From the NCBI GenBank assembly GCA_947652115.1, contig OX393562.1, forward strand, positions 11,374,646-11,438,645: a DNA stretch of 64,000 nucleotides, read 5' to 3'. The notes beneath the pieces are model-generated. The model saw only the letters and a program-made list of their open reading frames with translations, was not told where the DNA came from and searched no databases. Made by a program: the position numbers and the translations under genes. This stretch comes from Blastomussa wellsi (lineage: Eukaryota > Cnidaria > Anthozoa > Scleractinia > Plerogyridae). Positions 20,218 through 30,409 of this stretch are shown piece after piece. The first letter of the stretch is position 1, and the number at the start of each line of letters is the position of its first letter.

Positions 20218-20621
20218 TTAGCCCAGAGCGAGCGCCCCGGCGCCCACGAACGCGAGTTCACCATTTTTCTGCTGCTCGCTTGGCCGATAGAAATCAGAGA
20301 ACTTGGGCTCTTTGGGAGGTGCCATCCGTTCTTCAGGGTGCAGCCTGTTGTAGAGTTTGAAGGCGTAGTCAGTGTTGGTGAAGTTTTGCTTGGTCTCCTC
20401 CTTTATCTGCGCGTTTGTCGCAATCCAGTCGAGAGGTTTGGTGCGGTCACGCGCGTATTTTGCGTACGCAGCTTGGTACGCCTCGAGAGCTTTATCATGG
20501 CGCACTTTTTTTCAAGCGCTGCTTTGTCACCGCCCCCAAAAGCCCTCGCGAGATAATTACCGCCGATGAAAGCTGCTGCGTTCAACACACCCCCGCCAAC
20601 CATAATCGCGACACTTGCCAT
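20218..20621 (-). pseudogene. conserved two-TM protein (p141), element A copy, frameshifted
   Basis: It matches the intact 141-codon copy at 26446-26871. The N-terminus MASVAIMVGGGVLNAAAFIG is a likely membrane segment. The frame breaks near 20505 and the end after LAFVGAGALALG is cut by a stop. Function unknown; a small virion membrane protein is inference. Confidence 0.7.
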
Positions 20622-20664
20622 TTTTTTTTATATATATTTTTTCAAATGTTGGTTGGAAGGATTT

Positions 20665-20886
20665 TCAGGCGTTGGTGGGAAGGATTTTCTGGTCCTCCAG
20701 GTACTTTTTGAGCGCAACGCTCCCCGTCATTACAGCTGTGAACAATGCGTAGTTTTCGATAGAATTAGAAGGGTCACCTGTAAAACTCTTCTTGAACGTT
20801 TTTTTGGCAACCCAGCCTATGCCAGCATCGAGGCCGGTAAGAGTGGCGGCATCCATGACGGTTTTAACGAGCTTGTTGTCTGACAT
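20665..20886 (-). CDS. small conserved protein p73, element A copy
   Basis: 73 residues, MSDNKLVKTVMDAATLTGLD, a short KKTFKK basic patch and a hydrophobic helix ALFTAVMTGSVAL. The frame is intact and close to the copy at 26892-27110. It sits directly upstream of p141 in the same direction, with an AT-rich leader. No function recognised. Confidence 0.6.
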   Translation of the reverse strand: MSDNKLVKTVMDAATLTGLDAGIGWVAKKTFKKSFTGDPSNSIENYALFTAVMTGSVALKKYLEDQKILPTNA

Positions 20887-20984
20887 GTTGGTTATAGATA
20901 AGAGAAAAAGTATTTAATTGAAAATTATTTCTCGCTTTTTATTATCTTACACACAATAACGGTGAGGGTTCTGGCACAGCAGCT

Positions 20985-21085
20985 GTGCGCAGCTGGTTGC
21001 GAAGTGGTGGCGGGGGGTGGAGGGGTGGCGGTGGGTGGTTGCGGGGGTGGAGGGGTGGCAGGGGGTGGCAGCGGGTTGGTAGCTT
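20985..21085. repeat. G-rich tandem repeat
   Basis: GGTGGCGG, GGTGGAGGGG and GGTGGCAGGG units recur for about 90 bp, strongly G-rich on the plus strand. It lies in the gap between the end of element A and PolB 2. The runs of G could form a quadruplex (inference). Confidence 0.6.
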
Positions 21086-21177
21086 GTGCGTGCCCAGAAC
21101 CTCAAACATGTGTGTCAAACGCAAACACAGGTAAAAAAAACCGCGTGACACGCCAAGCGAGCGAATGTGACACAGAA

Positions 21178-21315
21178 AATACTCCCTGTTGAAGAAATGC
21201 CCGAACAAGCTTTTGTCAAATAATATTCCCTGTTGAAGAAATGCATGCACTTGTTTATACACAATTGTGTGCCATAATTATATTCCATTTGAAGAAATAT
21301 CTGCACAAGTATATA
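21178..21315 (+). repeat. three imperfect repeats upstream of PolB 2
   Basis: ATACTCCCTGTTGAAGAAAT, ATATTCCCTGTTGAAGAAAT and ATATTCCATTTGAAGAAATA occur about 45-60 bp apart, each followed by a segment with ACAAG or ACTTG. The last ends about 20 bp before the PolB 2 start. They may be promoter elements or part of the element's terminal region. Confidence 0.55.
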
Positions 21316-21322
21316 CGTCAAC

Positions 21323-24300
21323 ATGGATGTACCAAACGAATTTCTGGAAGAATTTCTGGAACAAGATCAACCACCAGAAAATGAAGAAATACATGACAGG
21401 TTTATGATATCACAAACAAATTACCGGGAATGGCTTCGTGTTTGGTGGATGCTTCCATCCAAAGGAAATCCAAACAACAAAGATCTTTTAGTGTTCGCAA
21501 GAGAAAACAAAGCAAAGTTCACTGATTTGGTTGAACAAGAACTCCATAAGTTAAAAAACATAAAAGTAAGTTTTGGGTTAAAAGTAAACTTTTCAAGAGA
21601 AAGAAACGGTGAAATGCAATATATGACACATTATTTTAAAGAAACAGAACCCCATGTTATCCAAAGGCACGAAGAAGAAAAGATTGAAACTGAATTCAAT
21701 AATTTCATTGAAAAAATCAATGGAGAATAGAAAACTGGTCTGTGGAGGGATCAGATTGGTACATTGATGATATAGATACTGCTTACGTGAATGTCGCACG
21801 CAATCAGCCGCTGAGCGGAGGAGCATATTTGCCAATCTGGCAAATAGTAAACGTGAAAAACAGGGACAACGAATGTTTGAAGTGGGCACTAAGAGCAGCT
21901 TTATTCCCTCCAAGAGATGGAAAGAACCCACAAAGACCAAGCAAATATCCGGACAAAGACGGTATCAACTACCAAGGCATCGATTTCCCAACACCGGTGA
22001 AACAGATAGACAAGCTTGAAGCGCAAAACAAAGGCCTCGCAATAAATGTCTTTGGCTGGGAAAACAACTGTGTAACAGTCCACAGGATTAGTAAGAAAGA
22101 GGTTAAAATACCAAGGACGAACCTGATGCTAATAGAGTCAGGGCAAAAACAGCACCATTGTTACGTAAAACGGGTCTCCGCATTGCTTTTTGATCAGACC
22201 AAAAACCGCAACGCAAAGCACTACTGCATGTTGTGCTTAACATGTTTCTCACGAGCGGACTTGCTCGAGGACCATAAAAAATATTGCAACGGCGTGAATG
22301 GCAGGCCGACAAAGATCGAGATGCCGGAAGAGGGGAAAAACACCCTTTCTTTCCAAAATCACCAAAAACAGATAAAGGCGCCGTACGTGATATACGCGGA
22401 CTTTGACGCTTTGGTAAGAAAGATTCCAGGCTGTTCTCGTGGGCCAGAGAGCAAACAAAAAAGCTACACGGAGAGAACTTAATGGCACCAAGCAAGCGGG
22501 TATTCATATATGGTTGTGAGAAGCGACGGCGAAATTACAGGGCAAAAAGTTTACAGGGGTGAAAATGCTGTGGGAACGTTTGTAAGTGACATTCTGCAGG
22601 AGGAGGAGACAATTAGAGAGAGTTTGACCACACCAAAGCCAGTTGAGATGACGGAACAAGACTGGAAAAAATTCAAAAAAGCAACAGAATGCCATATTTG
22701 TAACAAAAGTTTGAAAAAAGACCAATTCCTTGACTCATTGCCAGTTTGGTACAATGAAACAGGCATGTATAGCGGTCAAAGCCACAAAAAATGCTTCTAC
22801 AAAGCGCAGAAAAAAATAGATTTAAGACTAAAAAGAATAAAAGACATGAAAGACAAAATCGACCAATGGATAGCGAGAAATCAGGAAACGTGTTTGTTAT
22901 GCACAGAACCACTGCTTGTAAAAAACTTCAGAGACGCGGTAAAAGACCACTGCCACATAACAGGCAGGTTCCGCGGAGCCGCGCACAACGCATGCAATTA
23001 CAAACTGCGAACAAAACCAAAACCTCTCCCAATACCTGTTGTATTTCACAACCTCAGGGGCTACGACGCGCACCACCTTATGCAAGCGATGTCGCAGCAG
23101 CAGAAAGAAGTCCGATGCATCGCCAACAACATGGAGAAATACATCACATTTTCAATCGGGAGTCTGCATTTCATAGACAGCTTGAACTTTCTGCAAGGAA
23201 GCCTTGATGCACTTGTCTCCGCAACTCCCAAGGAGTCGTTGAAAATAACAACAACCATTGCAAATGGAAGCGAACTGCTTCACAAAAAGGGGATGTACCC
23301 TTACGAGTACATGGACACATGGGACAGATTCAGCGAGAAAAGGCTGCCGGACAAAGACAAGTTTTACAGTAAGGTCACAGACGAACACATAACAGACGAG
23401 GAGTACGCACACGCGCAGAGAGTCTGGGAGGCTTTTGAATGCCAAACACTGGGCGACTACCACGACCTTTACGTGAAAACGGACGTCGCTCTGCTGGCCG
23501 ATGTTTTCGAGAACTTCCGAAACCTGTGCGCAGAGCAGTACGGGTTGGATCCGGCACATTATTACACGTCGCCAGGCCTATCGTGGGACGCGCTATTAAA
23601 AAAGACAGGGGTTGAGCTGGAGCTCTTTACTGACCTCGAAATGCATCTCTTTGTGGAAAGGGGAATGCGGGGCGGAATTTCAATGGTAAGCAAGAGATAC
23701 GCCAAGGCAAACAACCCCCTGCTTCCTGACTACAACCCCAGCAAGCCGAAAAAATACATCATGTATCTCGACGCAAACAACCTTTACGGATGGGCAATGA
23801 GCAAGCCCCTCCCCAAAAGAGATTTCAAATGGAAACGTGTAATGCCCACAGAGGAGGAGATCCTCAAGAAAAAAGAGGGCGCAAGAAATGGCTGGATTCT
23901 TGAGGTTGATCTTGAATATCCCGCAGAACTGCACGAGGAGCACAACAGCTATCCACTGGCACCGGAAAAAAAGGAAGTGAAAAAGGAAAAGATGTCGGAC
24001 TACCAGAAAGGTTTGATAAAAGACCTGGATATAAAAATACCCCCGGGCAGCAAGAAGCTGATGCTGACACTCGAAGACAAAAACAACTATGTCGTGCATT
24101 ACAGAAACCTTCAGTTTTATCTGAAGCAGGGCATGAAACTTAAACGCGTGCACAGGGTGCTAGAGTTCGAACAAGAATGCTGGATGGAGCCATACATCAG
24201 GATGAACACCGAGTTCAGGAAAAACGCAAGGAGCGACTTTGAAAAGAACTTTTACAAGCTCATGAACAACTCGGTTTTCGGCAAAACCATGGAAAACCTG

Positions 24301-25182
24301 CGCAAACGTGTTGACATAAAAATCGTGCGCAGCGCCGAGGAAAACAAAATAAGGAAATTGATCGCCAGTTCTTTGTACTCAAGGTTTGCCGAATTTACAA
24401 ACGACATGGCGGGGATCCACATGCATAAAAGCAAGCTGCTGCTGAATAAACCTGTTTACACGGGCATGACGATCCTTGACAACAGCAACATCCTGATGTA
24501 TGACTTTTTCTACAACAAGCTAAAAAAGCAATACGGCCCAAAGTGTGAGCTTTTGTACACAGACACCGACAGTCTTCTGCTTGAGATAGAAACGGACGAC
24601 GTCTACAAAGGCATCGCAAAAAACAAATACCTTTATGATACGAGCGATTACCCGAAGGAGCATCCGCTTCACTCTAACGCCAACAAAAAGGTCTTGGGCG
24701 AGATGAAAGATGAATGTGCCGGAAAGCCGATAGCAGAGTGCATGCGTCTGAGGTCGAAAATGTACTCGATTCTGATGGCGGGCGAAAAAAACATCAAAAA
24801 AGCGAAGGGCGTAAAAAAGTGCGTTGTCAAGAAACAAATCAAGCATGAACAGTACAAGGAAACGCTTTTAGGCGCGAAACAGTTATGGCACGGAATGAAC
24901 ATTCTTCGAAGCGAGGGACATGAGATATACGGCATGCACGTAAACAAGATTTCGCTGTCCGCGTTTGATTCAAAACGCTGGATAGCGGACGACGGGATCC
25001 ATACAAATGCTTACGGGTACATCAACATACCAACAGAAGCTGAACTTGAAGAGATGGCAGCTTTATTGGCAGATGTTGATTTGACAGCATTTGGGATTGC
25101 AAACATACCAACAGAAGCTGAACTTGAAGAGATGACAGCTTTATTGGCAGATGTTGATTTGTCAGCATTTGGGATTGATTGA
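21323..25182 (+). pseudogene. DNA polymerase B, lineage 2 (element B), two lesions
   Basis: About 1280 codons with one frameshift near 21728 and one TAA at 22480-22482; the last 890 codons are open. In order: N-terminal helix region, CxxC...H zinc module (about 22225-22290), exonuclease segment YADFDALV (about 22398; D replaces the usual E), two further Cys clusters, the endonuclease VII-like HNH motif DHCHITGRFRGAAHNACN (about 22945), FHNLRGYDAHHL, ExoIII-like DVALLADVFENF, palm motif A YLDANNLYGWAM (about 23765), motif B NNSVFGKTMENLRKR and motif C YTDTDSLLLEI (about 24553). It is the replicative polymerase of element B. Its motifs differ from PolB 1 and PolB 3, so it is another lineage. 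It is convergent with integrase 2. Confidence 0.9.
25021..25180 (+). repeat. 84-bp tandem duplication in the PolB 2 tail
   Basis: AACATACCAACAGAAGCTGA and the following ~64 bp occur twice in a row, in frame, giving two copies of NIPTEAELEEM...LLADVDL.AFGI at the C-terminus. The copies differ at only a few bases. It lengthens the protein without breaking it. Confidence 0.85.
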
Positions 25183-25199
25183 ACCCCTAGGGTCTGGAC

Positions 25200-25388
25200 A
25201 ACATCGCGTGGGTCCAAACTGCGCCAAAAGTCAATAAAGAAAGGGTCGAGAAAAAATTCTTCTTTCCGTACAAGCGTTTTTCTGTCATAAACAACACAAT
25301 TTTGATTGTTAATGTTGGCAGGAACACATTTTTTGCATATATTTGACTTGGAAATTAAAACACCGTTGCGTCCACTCCCCATTTTCAA
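25200..25388 (-). CDS. possible small Cys-containing ORF
   Basis: A minus-strand frame from 25388 reads MKMGSGRNGVLISKSNICKK and contains CxxxC and FFLDPFFIDFWRSL. It runs into the antisense of the PolB 2 repeat and stops at 25011. It lies between PolB 2 and integrase 2, where a short gene could fit, but I cannot match it to anything. Confidence 0.25.
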
Positions 25389-25422
25389 CTGACATTTATT
25401 TCTTTAAAACGAGGTCCACTGT

Positions 25423-26424
25423 TCAGTTTACGTTAGCCGGCGGGAGAACGGTGTTTGGAGGGACAACCAGGAGCTCTTCACGCACAAAGCCGCGCTTGGG
25501 CCCGCCGTGCAAATAGTAGAGAACGGGTTGATTCGGTTTGGAAAAAGATCTTTCAATGTTCAATGATCTTTCAAACTTTCAACGACCAGATTGGATCTGT
25601 GGCTCTTTTCATGCCACCTTCAAGCTCTCCAGGATAGAAAAGATAACGAACTTGGACAAGAGAGGGGAGGATTTTTTCGGCCTTTCCAACAGGCCTTCTA
25701 TAAGGTATTGATGGTTTGGAATAAAGAGATTTTTCTTTGATAGCTTCTGCGGGTTTCTTGCCGATAAGGCTTGTCTTCTCGTTGTTCAGAGCGGCAACAA
25801 CTTCAGGAAGTCTTTTCACCCACGCAGTGGACCGCTCTCCCTCAGGCAGACGCATTTCCACGGCGTACTGGTGCCCGAACAAGCGTTCGGCATGGGTGCG
25901 GTTGAAACGTTCAACAATGGCCTGGTCGCGGTGAATGTTAACGCGCCCGCGTCGGATAAAGGTTTTGTGCTTTTCCATGTCTTTCGACACGGCGCCCATG
26001 AATTCGCGCCCGGGGTCAACCTGCAGAAGTTGAGGCCATTTCAAAGGTGAGCGCTTGTAAATCTTCTGAAAGGCCCGGGCAACCTCATCAGAATTTCAAG
26101 TCAAGGGTTCGGCCTCTTTGTAGCGGCTGGCCACGTCGACAACGGTCAGCGCAAATTTGTAAACTTTGCGCCCGCGGGGCAGTTTATCGTGCGGCAGAAA
26201 AAGGAGGTCCGCCTGGTGGACCGCGTTGGGTGTGGGCACGTCGAATTTTGGCCGAGGAATGCGCCTCGGAGCGGGCAGGTATATCTGCCAGAGGGCTTGC
26301 TTGACCAGCCACTTTTTTGCGGTGTCTTCCGGTACCTTGGCGGCCTCGGATAATTTTTTGATAGCGGCAATGCCTTCCAATATCCCTCAGGGCCGTAGTA
26401 TATCTTTGCGACTTTGGCATCCAT
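25423..26424 (-). pseudogene. retroviral-like integrase, element B, three frameshifts
   Basis: It starts at ATG 26424 (MDAKVAKIYYGPEGYW) and aligns throughout with the element A copy. The catalytic residues are present: VHQADLLFLPHDK, LLQVDPGREFMGAV and HRDQAIVERFNRTHAERLF. Frameshifts lie near 26375, 26095 and 25570, and it ends at TGA 25423-25425. The lesions differ in position from those in copy A, so the two copies decayed separately. Confidence 0.88.
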
Positions 26425-26445
26425 CACTATAAAAGAGAAAAAAGT

Positions 26446-26871
26446 TTAAAGGAACCGGAAGGCTGCGTAGCCCAGAGCGAGAGTCCCGGCGCCAACGAAA
26501 ACAAGTTCACCGTTTTTTTGCTGCTCGCTTGGATGATAGAAATCAGAGAACTTGGGCTCTTTGGGAGGTGCCATCCGTTCTTCAGGGTGCGCCTGATTGT
26601 AGAGTTTGAAAGCGTAGTCAGTGTTGGTGAAGTTCTGCTTGGCCTCTTCCTTTATCTGCGCGTTTGTTGCAATCCAGTGGAGAGGTTTGGTGCGGTCACG
26701 CATGTATTTTGTGTACGCAGCTTGATACGCCTCGAGAGCTTTATCATGGCGCACCTTTTCTTCAAGCGCTGCTTTGTCACCGCCCCCAAAAGCCCTCGCG
26801 AGATAATTACCGCCGATAAAGGCCGCTGCGTTCAACGCAGCCCCGCCAACCATAATCGCGACACTTGCCAT
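26446..26871 (-). CDS. conserved two-TM protein (p141), element B copy, intact
   Basis: 141 residues. A glycine-rich hydrophobic N-terminus (MVGGAALNAAAFIGGNYLAR), a charged helical middle (EEKVRHDKALEAYQAAYTKY) and a hydrophobic C-terminus (LVFVGAGTLALGYAAFRFL) suggest two membrane segments with an internal or virion-side loop. It lies 21 bp downstream of the integrase start, same strand. Present twice in the window, so it is a core gene of the element. Function unknown. Confidence 0.75.
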   Translation of the reverse strand: MASVAIMVGGAALNAAAFIGGNYLARAFGGGDKAALEEKVRHDKALEAYQAAYTKYMRDRTKPLHWIATNAQIKEEAKQNFTNTDYAFKLYNQAHPEERMAPPKEPKFSDFYHPSEQQKNGELVFVGAGTLALGYAAFRFL

Positions 26872-26891
26872 TTCTTCTTATATTTATATTT

Positions 26892-27110
26892 TCAAATGTT
26901 GGTGGGAAGGATTTTCTGGTCCTCCAGTACCTGGAGCGCAACGCTCCCCGCCATGACAGCTGTGAACAATGCGTAGTTTTCGATTGAATTAGAAGGGTCA
27001 CCTGTAAAACATTTCTTAAACGTTTTTTTGGCCACCCAGCCTATGCCATCAGCGAGGCCAGTAAGGGTGGCGGCATCCATGACGGTTTTGACGAGCTTGT
27101 TGTCTGACAT
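26892..27110 (-). CDS. small conserved protein p73, element B copy
   Basis: 72 residues, MSDNKLVKTVMDAATLTGLA at the start and LEDQKILPTNI at the end, as in copy A with a two-residue deletion. One hydrophobic helix. It lies 20 bp upstream of p141 and is probably a membrane-associated element protein. Confidence 0.65.
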   Translation of the reverse strand: MSDNKLVKTVMDAATLTGLADGIGWVAKKTFKKCFTGDPSNSIENYALFTAVMAGSVALQVLEDQKILPTNI

Positions 27111-27187
27111 GTTGGTTATAGATAATAGAAAATTATTTCATTGAAAATTATTTCTCGCCTTCCACTATTGCTTTTATTTTTTGGTCT

Positions 27188-27385
27188 TCAAGATATTTTT
27201 AAAAGCTTTTGCACACCTTCCCCCTCTTCCTCATCTTCCTCCTCAGTCTCGAATAGATCAGGATTTTTGGAAATCCAATAGATAGTTTCAAGGCAATTTT
27301 GCGTGAATGTTGCCCAAATTAGGCCAATGCCTGAAACGGCTGCGAGGCTTATCGCAAACTGTTGGAATTTTAGTCGTTCCCACAT
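27188..27385 (-). CDS. small single-TM protein with acidic tail
   Basis: From Met at 27385: MWERLKFQQFAISLAAVSGI, a membrane segment continuing GLIWATF, then an acidic stretch ETEEEDEEEGEG. An in-frame Met six codons earlier is possible. It sits in the minus-strand cluster of element B and has no counterpart in A or C. Function unknown. Confidence 0.55.
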   Translation of the reverse strand: MWERLKFQQFAISLAAVSGIGLIWATFTQNCLETIYWISKNPDLFETEEEDEEEGEGVQKLLKIS

Positions 27386-27430
27386 TTTGATATACAATAC
27401 CAAAAAAATATATTCAAATGAATTTCACCT

Positions 27431-27900
27431 CTAGTCCATCGGGCGAATGCCTTTTTTGGGTTGCGGTGATGGCCGCGGAGATGCTTGCATCACCTGTGGC
27501 GCAGGTGCCGGCGCAGTTGCCCGTTCCTTTTTAAAAAAGGCTCGGATGTCTTCACGCTTGACATAGGTTGTAACAAGTGTAGCGCCGATTCCAATAATAG
27601 AGATCCATTGGTTTGTGCTGAGAACATTTGAAAAACTTTTGGAATCAGCTGCAGCGGCCGTTGGTGCGGTTTCGGCAGGATCAGGCGCAGATTTTTTTCA
27701 TTCTCGTTTGCGATTTTCTCGAGATAAGCTTTTTTCTGTGCTTCGCGGGCCAACCGAGTTCTTTCAGCAACCATTTTACCAGCAGCCACTCGCTTGGGAT
27801 TTTTGGCGGGCTTTGTAGTCGGAGTTTGTGAAGTTACTTGGCTTTCCTGTGGTTCAGTGCTTGCTTGAGCGGTCGGTTGCTGCTGCTGTTCTTCAGCCAT
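27431..27900 (-). pseudogene. Gln/Ala-rich protein with one TM, one frameshift
   Basis: The N-terminus is MAEEQQQQPTAQASTEPQES, then a basic helix (RTRLAREAQKKAYLEKIANE). After a frameshift in an A run near 27700 the other frame gives a membrane segment WISIIGIGATLVTTYVKRED and a Pro-rich tail ending in TAG 27431-27433. About 156 codons in all. It belongs to the minus-strand cluster of element B; a virion role is inference. Confidence 0.6.
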
Positions 27901-27924
27901 TGTTACGTGGAAACAAATGTATAT

Positions 27925-28503
27925 TTAATTAAAATTAATTTTTTGTGAGGAATTGCTGCCTATTTCTGAGGAATTATTCAGCAATTGGTGAGGAAAGCTC
28001 GGTAATTTCAACCGTTTTGAGGGCTCTTTAAAATCAATGTGTTTTGTTGTGATCAGCGCCGCGTTGGCCACAGCGAGAAAACGTCCGCACTTTAAAACAA
28101 TGGTGCCGGCCAGGTTGGAGAGCTCTTTGTTGATGATGTAGTCGTTTCTGAGTTCTTTTTGATAAGCATCGATGTCTTTGACGTCGACGGCCATTCCGAC
28201 CGCTATGGTCAAAAGAAAAATGAAGCTGTCGATCAAGCTGTCAGTTGTCTTTGAGCCCACGTATGCCTCGTACCGTTTGGTGATTTTCTCGACATCTTTG
28301 TCGCTCAGGCGCTTGACCTGCTCGGCTGTTAACTGCACACTGAGGGCTTCTTTGGATTTTCCTGTCGACACCAGCACGGCCAACTGCTCACGAAGAGTAG
28401 GCTGCACTGAGACATTGTCGGGCGCGCTCGTTGGCTCAGCTTCAAGCAAGTTCAAAACGTCGGTCATGGAGTCTTCGAATGCCCTCGTCGATGGTGTCGC
28501 CAT
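27925..28503 (-). CDS. conserved 192-residue protein of element B
   Basis: The unbroken frame starts MATPSTRAFEDSMTDVLNLL. The middle has VKRLSDKDVEKITKRYEAYV and two hydrophobic helices (FIFLLTIAVGMAV, TIVLKCGRFLAVANAALI). The C-terminal ~25 residues are Ser/Asn-rich and may be altered. It lies between the packaging ATPase and the small TM genes. No counterpart remains in A or C. Not recognised beyond being an element gene. Confidence 0.6.
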   Translation of the reverse strand: MATPSTRAFEDSMTDVLNLLEAEPTSAPDNVSVQPTLREQLAVLVSTGKSKEALSVQLTAEQVKRLSDKDVEKITKRYEAYVGSKTTDSLIDSFIFLLTIAVGMAVDVKDIDAYQKELRNDYIINKELSNLAGTIVLKCGRFLAVANAALITTKHIDFKEPSKRLKLPSFPHQLLNNSSEIGSNSSQKINFN

Positions 28504-28540
28504 TTTGTATAGGTTGTAAATTTTTAATTGAGCTTTAATT

Positions 28541-29125
28541 TTATTGCGAAAGGGTGCCGAAGTGCGAACACAAGGAAGGAAAACCTATTTTTTTCAACCT
28601 CGAAATGTATTCTTTGTACTCATCTTGAGAAAGTTCGCCGGCGTAATCTTCAAAAACCGCTTTCAAAGTCTTCCATTAGGGCGTGTAGAAAAGCACAATC
28701 GCAGATACGTTTTCGCGGAGAGAAGCTGTGATGCTGGTCATCTTTTGGGTGAGCACCCACACGCTGAGTCCTGTGTGGCGGGCACAGAATGCGAGATTGA
28801 CTAGCTGGCCTGTGTGCTTTTTCACATCTTTCGAGGCTGCGCAGTCATCGAGGATTATGAGCGCGTTGGTGCCCTCCAAAAACCAGCAAACAAGCTTCAA
28901 CCAGGGTTCAACCGAATTCTGTTCGCAAATGATAACATAAAAACGCAGGTCAGCCTCAGCGAAGCCATGAAAAGTCTTGTTATACGCGAATGTCGGGCAG
29001 ATGAGAACGATGAAGTCGAACTTGCCGCGGAAAGGGCCGCGGAGCTGATCAACCACAAACCTTGATTTGCCTGAATTCGTCGGCCCAATAATGAGAGCGT
29101 TGAACGGTATGTTGTTTGGGTCCAT
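28541..29125 (-). pseudogene. packaging ATPase (FtsK/HerA-like), element B, nonsense mutation
   Basis: MDPNNIPFNALIIGPTNSGK gives a P-loop (GPTNSGKS), and LIILDDCAASKD is Walker B, with WVLTQ as a likely sensor motif. A TAA follows FYTP at 28674-28676, cutting off about 45 codons; coding sequence continues to 28541 with a further frameshift. ATPases of this type pump DNA into Polinton and adintovirus capsids. Directly downstream of the major capsid gene, same strand. Confidence 0.85.
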
Positions 29126-29132
29126 TTCTATA

Positions 29133-30372
29133 TCAGTATTGCACAGATTCTAATTGCTGCCCCAATATGTTCATTTGCGAGGCACTGATCACAAAAACGT
29201 GGCAGTTCACGTTGCCTCCTCCGCTTGCCTTCCTCTCGAGCTCAAGCTGAACCCCGTCTTGTGTGTTTACGAGGCGCGCGCCGCTGCCGTGCAGCGACTG
29301 ATCTGCCATGGAGCGCAGATCGACCAAAAGTCCGAACTTGTCATCGCTCCAGAACTTTGTCATATTCATGTGGGGCGTTTTTTTCTGTGGAAAGAAGTGG
29401 CGGACCATCTCCCACGTGTTCCTCTGTGTGATGCCGTTGTTGTGCAGCATGTTTGGCGAGCCGTTCACCGTGACGATGACTTTCGAGAAACAGGGGTTGA
29501 AGAACTTTTCTGAATCTCTGGCCCCTTGAGCGTAAGGCTCGATGAACAGGAGAAGGATTGCTTTCATGGACCTTCTCTGGGGGTTGACTCTGAGGTTAAT
29601 CCTTTCCTTGTTTTTTGGGAAGGTGTGCATCTTATAAAGCTGGACGTGATCGTACAAGAATTCCTTGCCAGAGGAATAAACACTGCTCGCTTCTTCCGCC
29701 AGAGACTTGCTTCTCATCATCATACTCGAGCTGGATGTCTGTCAGCTTGTATTTCAGTTTTGTGGGGTCAGAGCCTTTGACAACCTGAAAGGCCGGTGCA
29801 AGGGTCAGCTCAAACACGAGGTCGTGAAAGAGAGCTTGGGGATAAAAGACTCCGTGGTCGGTCAGGATCTGGTGGTCCAGTCTGATTCGGTATTTTTTGC
29901 CAAAAACTTCGGAGAGCGCGTTTTCCGCGTAGACGCCCGAGGTTTTCTTATCCTCAGAATTTGAGCGGATCTTGTAGAGGTCCTCGCTTTGAATTCCATC
30001 GAGCAGCCTGGTGTCCCGCTCCTCCTGCGAGAGGAAAAGGTCCTCCCAGGTCTTGAAGATGACATATCCCACCGTGTCCTGCAACACTTCGCCCCCGAAC
30101 TTCACAACAAGCTTGTCGACCAGAGCGCGCCCGACGTTTTGAACGAGGAAGTTGTTGGGTTCCCCTCCATACAGGTCGATGTTGAAAAGCAGTGCGAGCG
30201 AGCCGGGCACGAGGACCTCGTTCTCATTCAGCTTGGGCACTTAAACATTCAGGGTCTCGCTGGGGTTGGCGTCGCTACGATCAAAGGTGATGCGCTTCGT
30301 TGCACGCTCGAATTTCATCGCGTTGAGATTTTTCTCTTTGTGCGTTGGCCGAAGATTTGCTCGCACCGCCAT
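29133..30372 (-). pseudogene. major capsid protein (double jelly-roll candidate), element B
   Basis: The start is ATG 30372 (MAVRANLRPTHKEKNLNAMK). An in-frame TAA at 30241-30243 and a frameshift near 29700 break it; the remaining frames cover about 410 codons. Motifs include VQNVGRALVDKLVVKFGGEV, LFLSQEERD, RIRLDHQILTDHG, and at the end MNMTKFWSDDKFGLLVDLRS and QLESVQY. Position next to the packaging ATPase, size and Arg/Asn/beta-rich composition fit the major capsid protein of adintovirus-like elements. The fold is inferred, not shown. Confidence 0.65.
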
Positions 30373-30409
30373 TTTGTATTAAATAGAAAAATATTTTGTT
30401 TAATACACA
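30373..30409. promoter_or_regulatory. 37-bp divergent promoter region
   Basis: The capsid gene starts on the minus strand at 30372 and the coiled-coil gene on the plus strand at 30410. The 37 bp between are almost all A and T (TGTATTAAATAGAAAAATAT and onward). Both leaders resemble TATA-type sequence. Shared control is inference. Confidence 0.5.
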
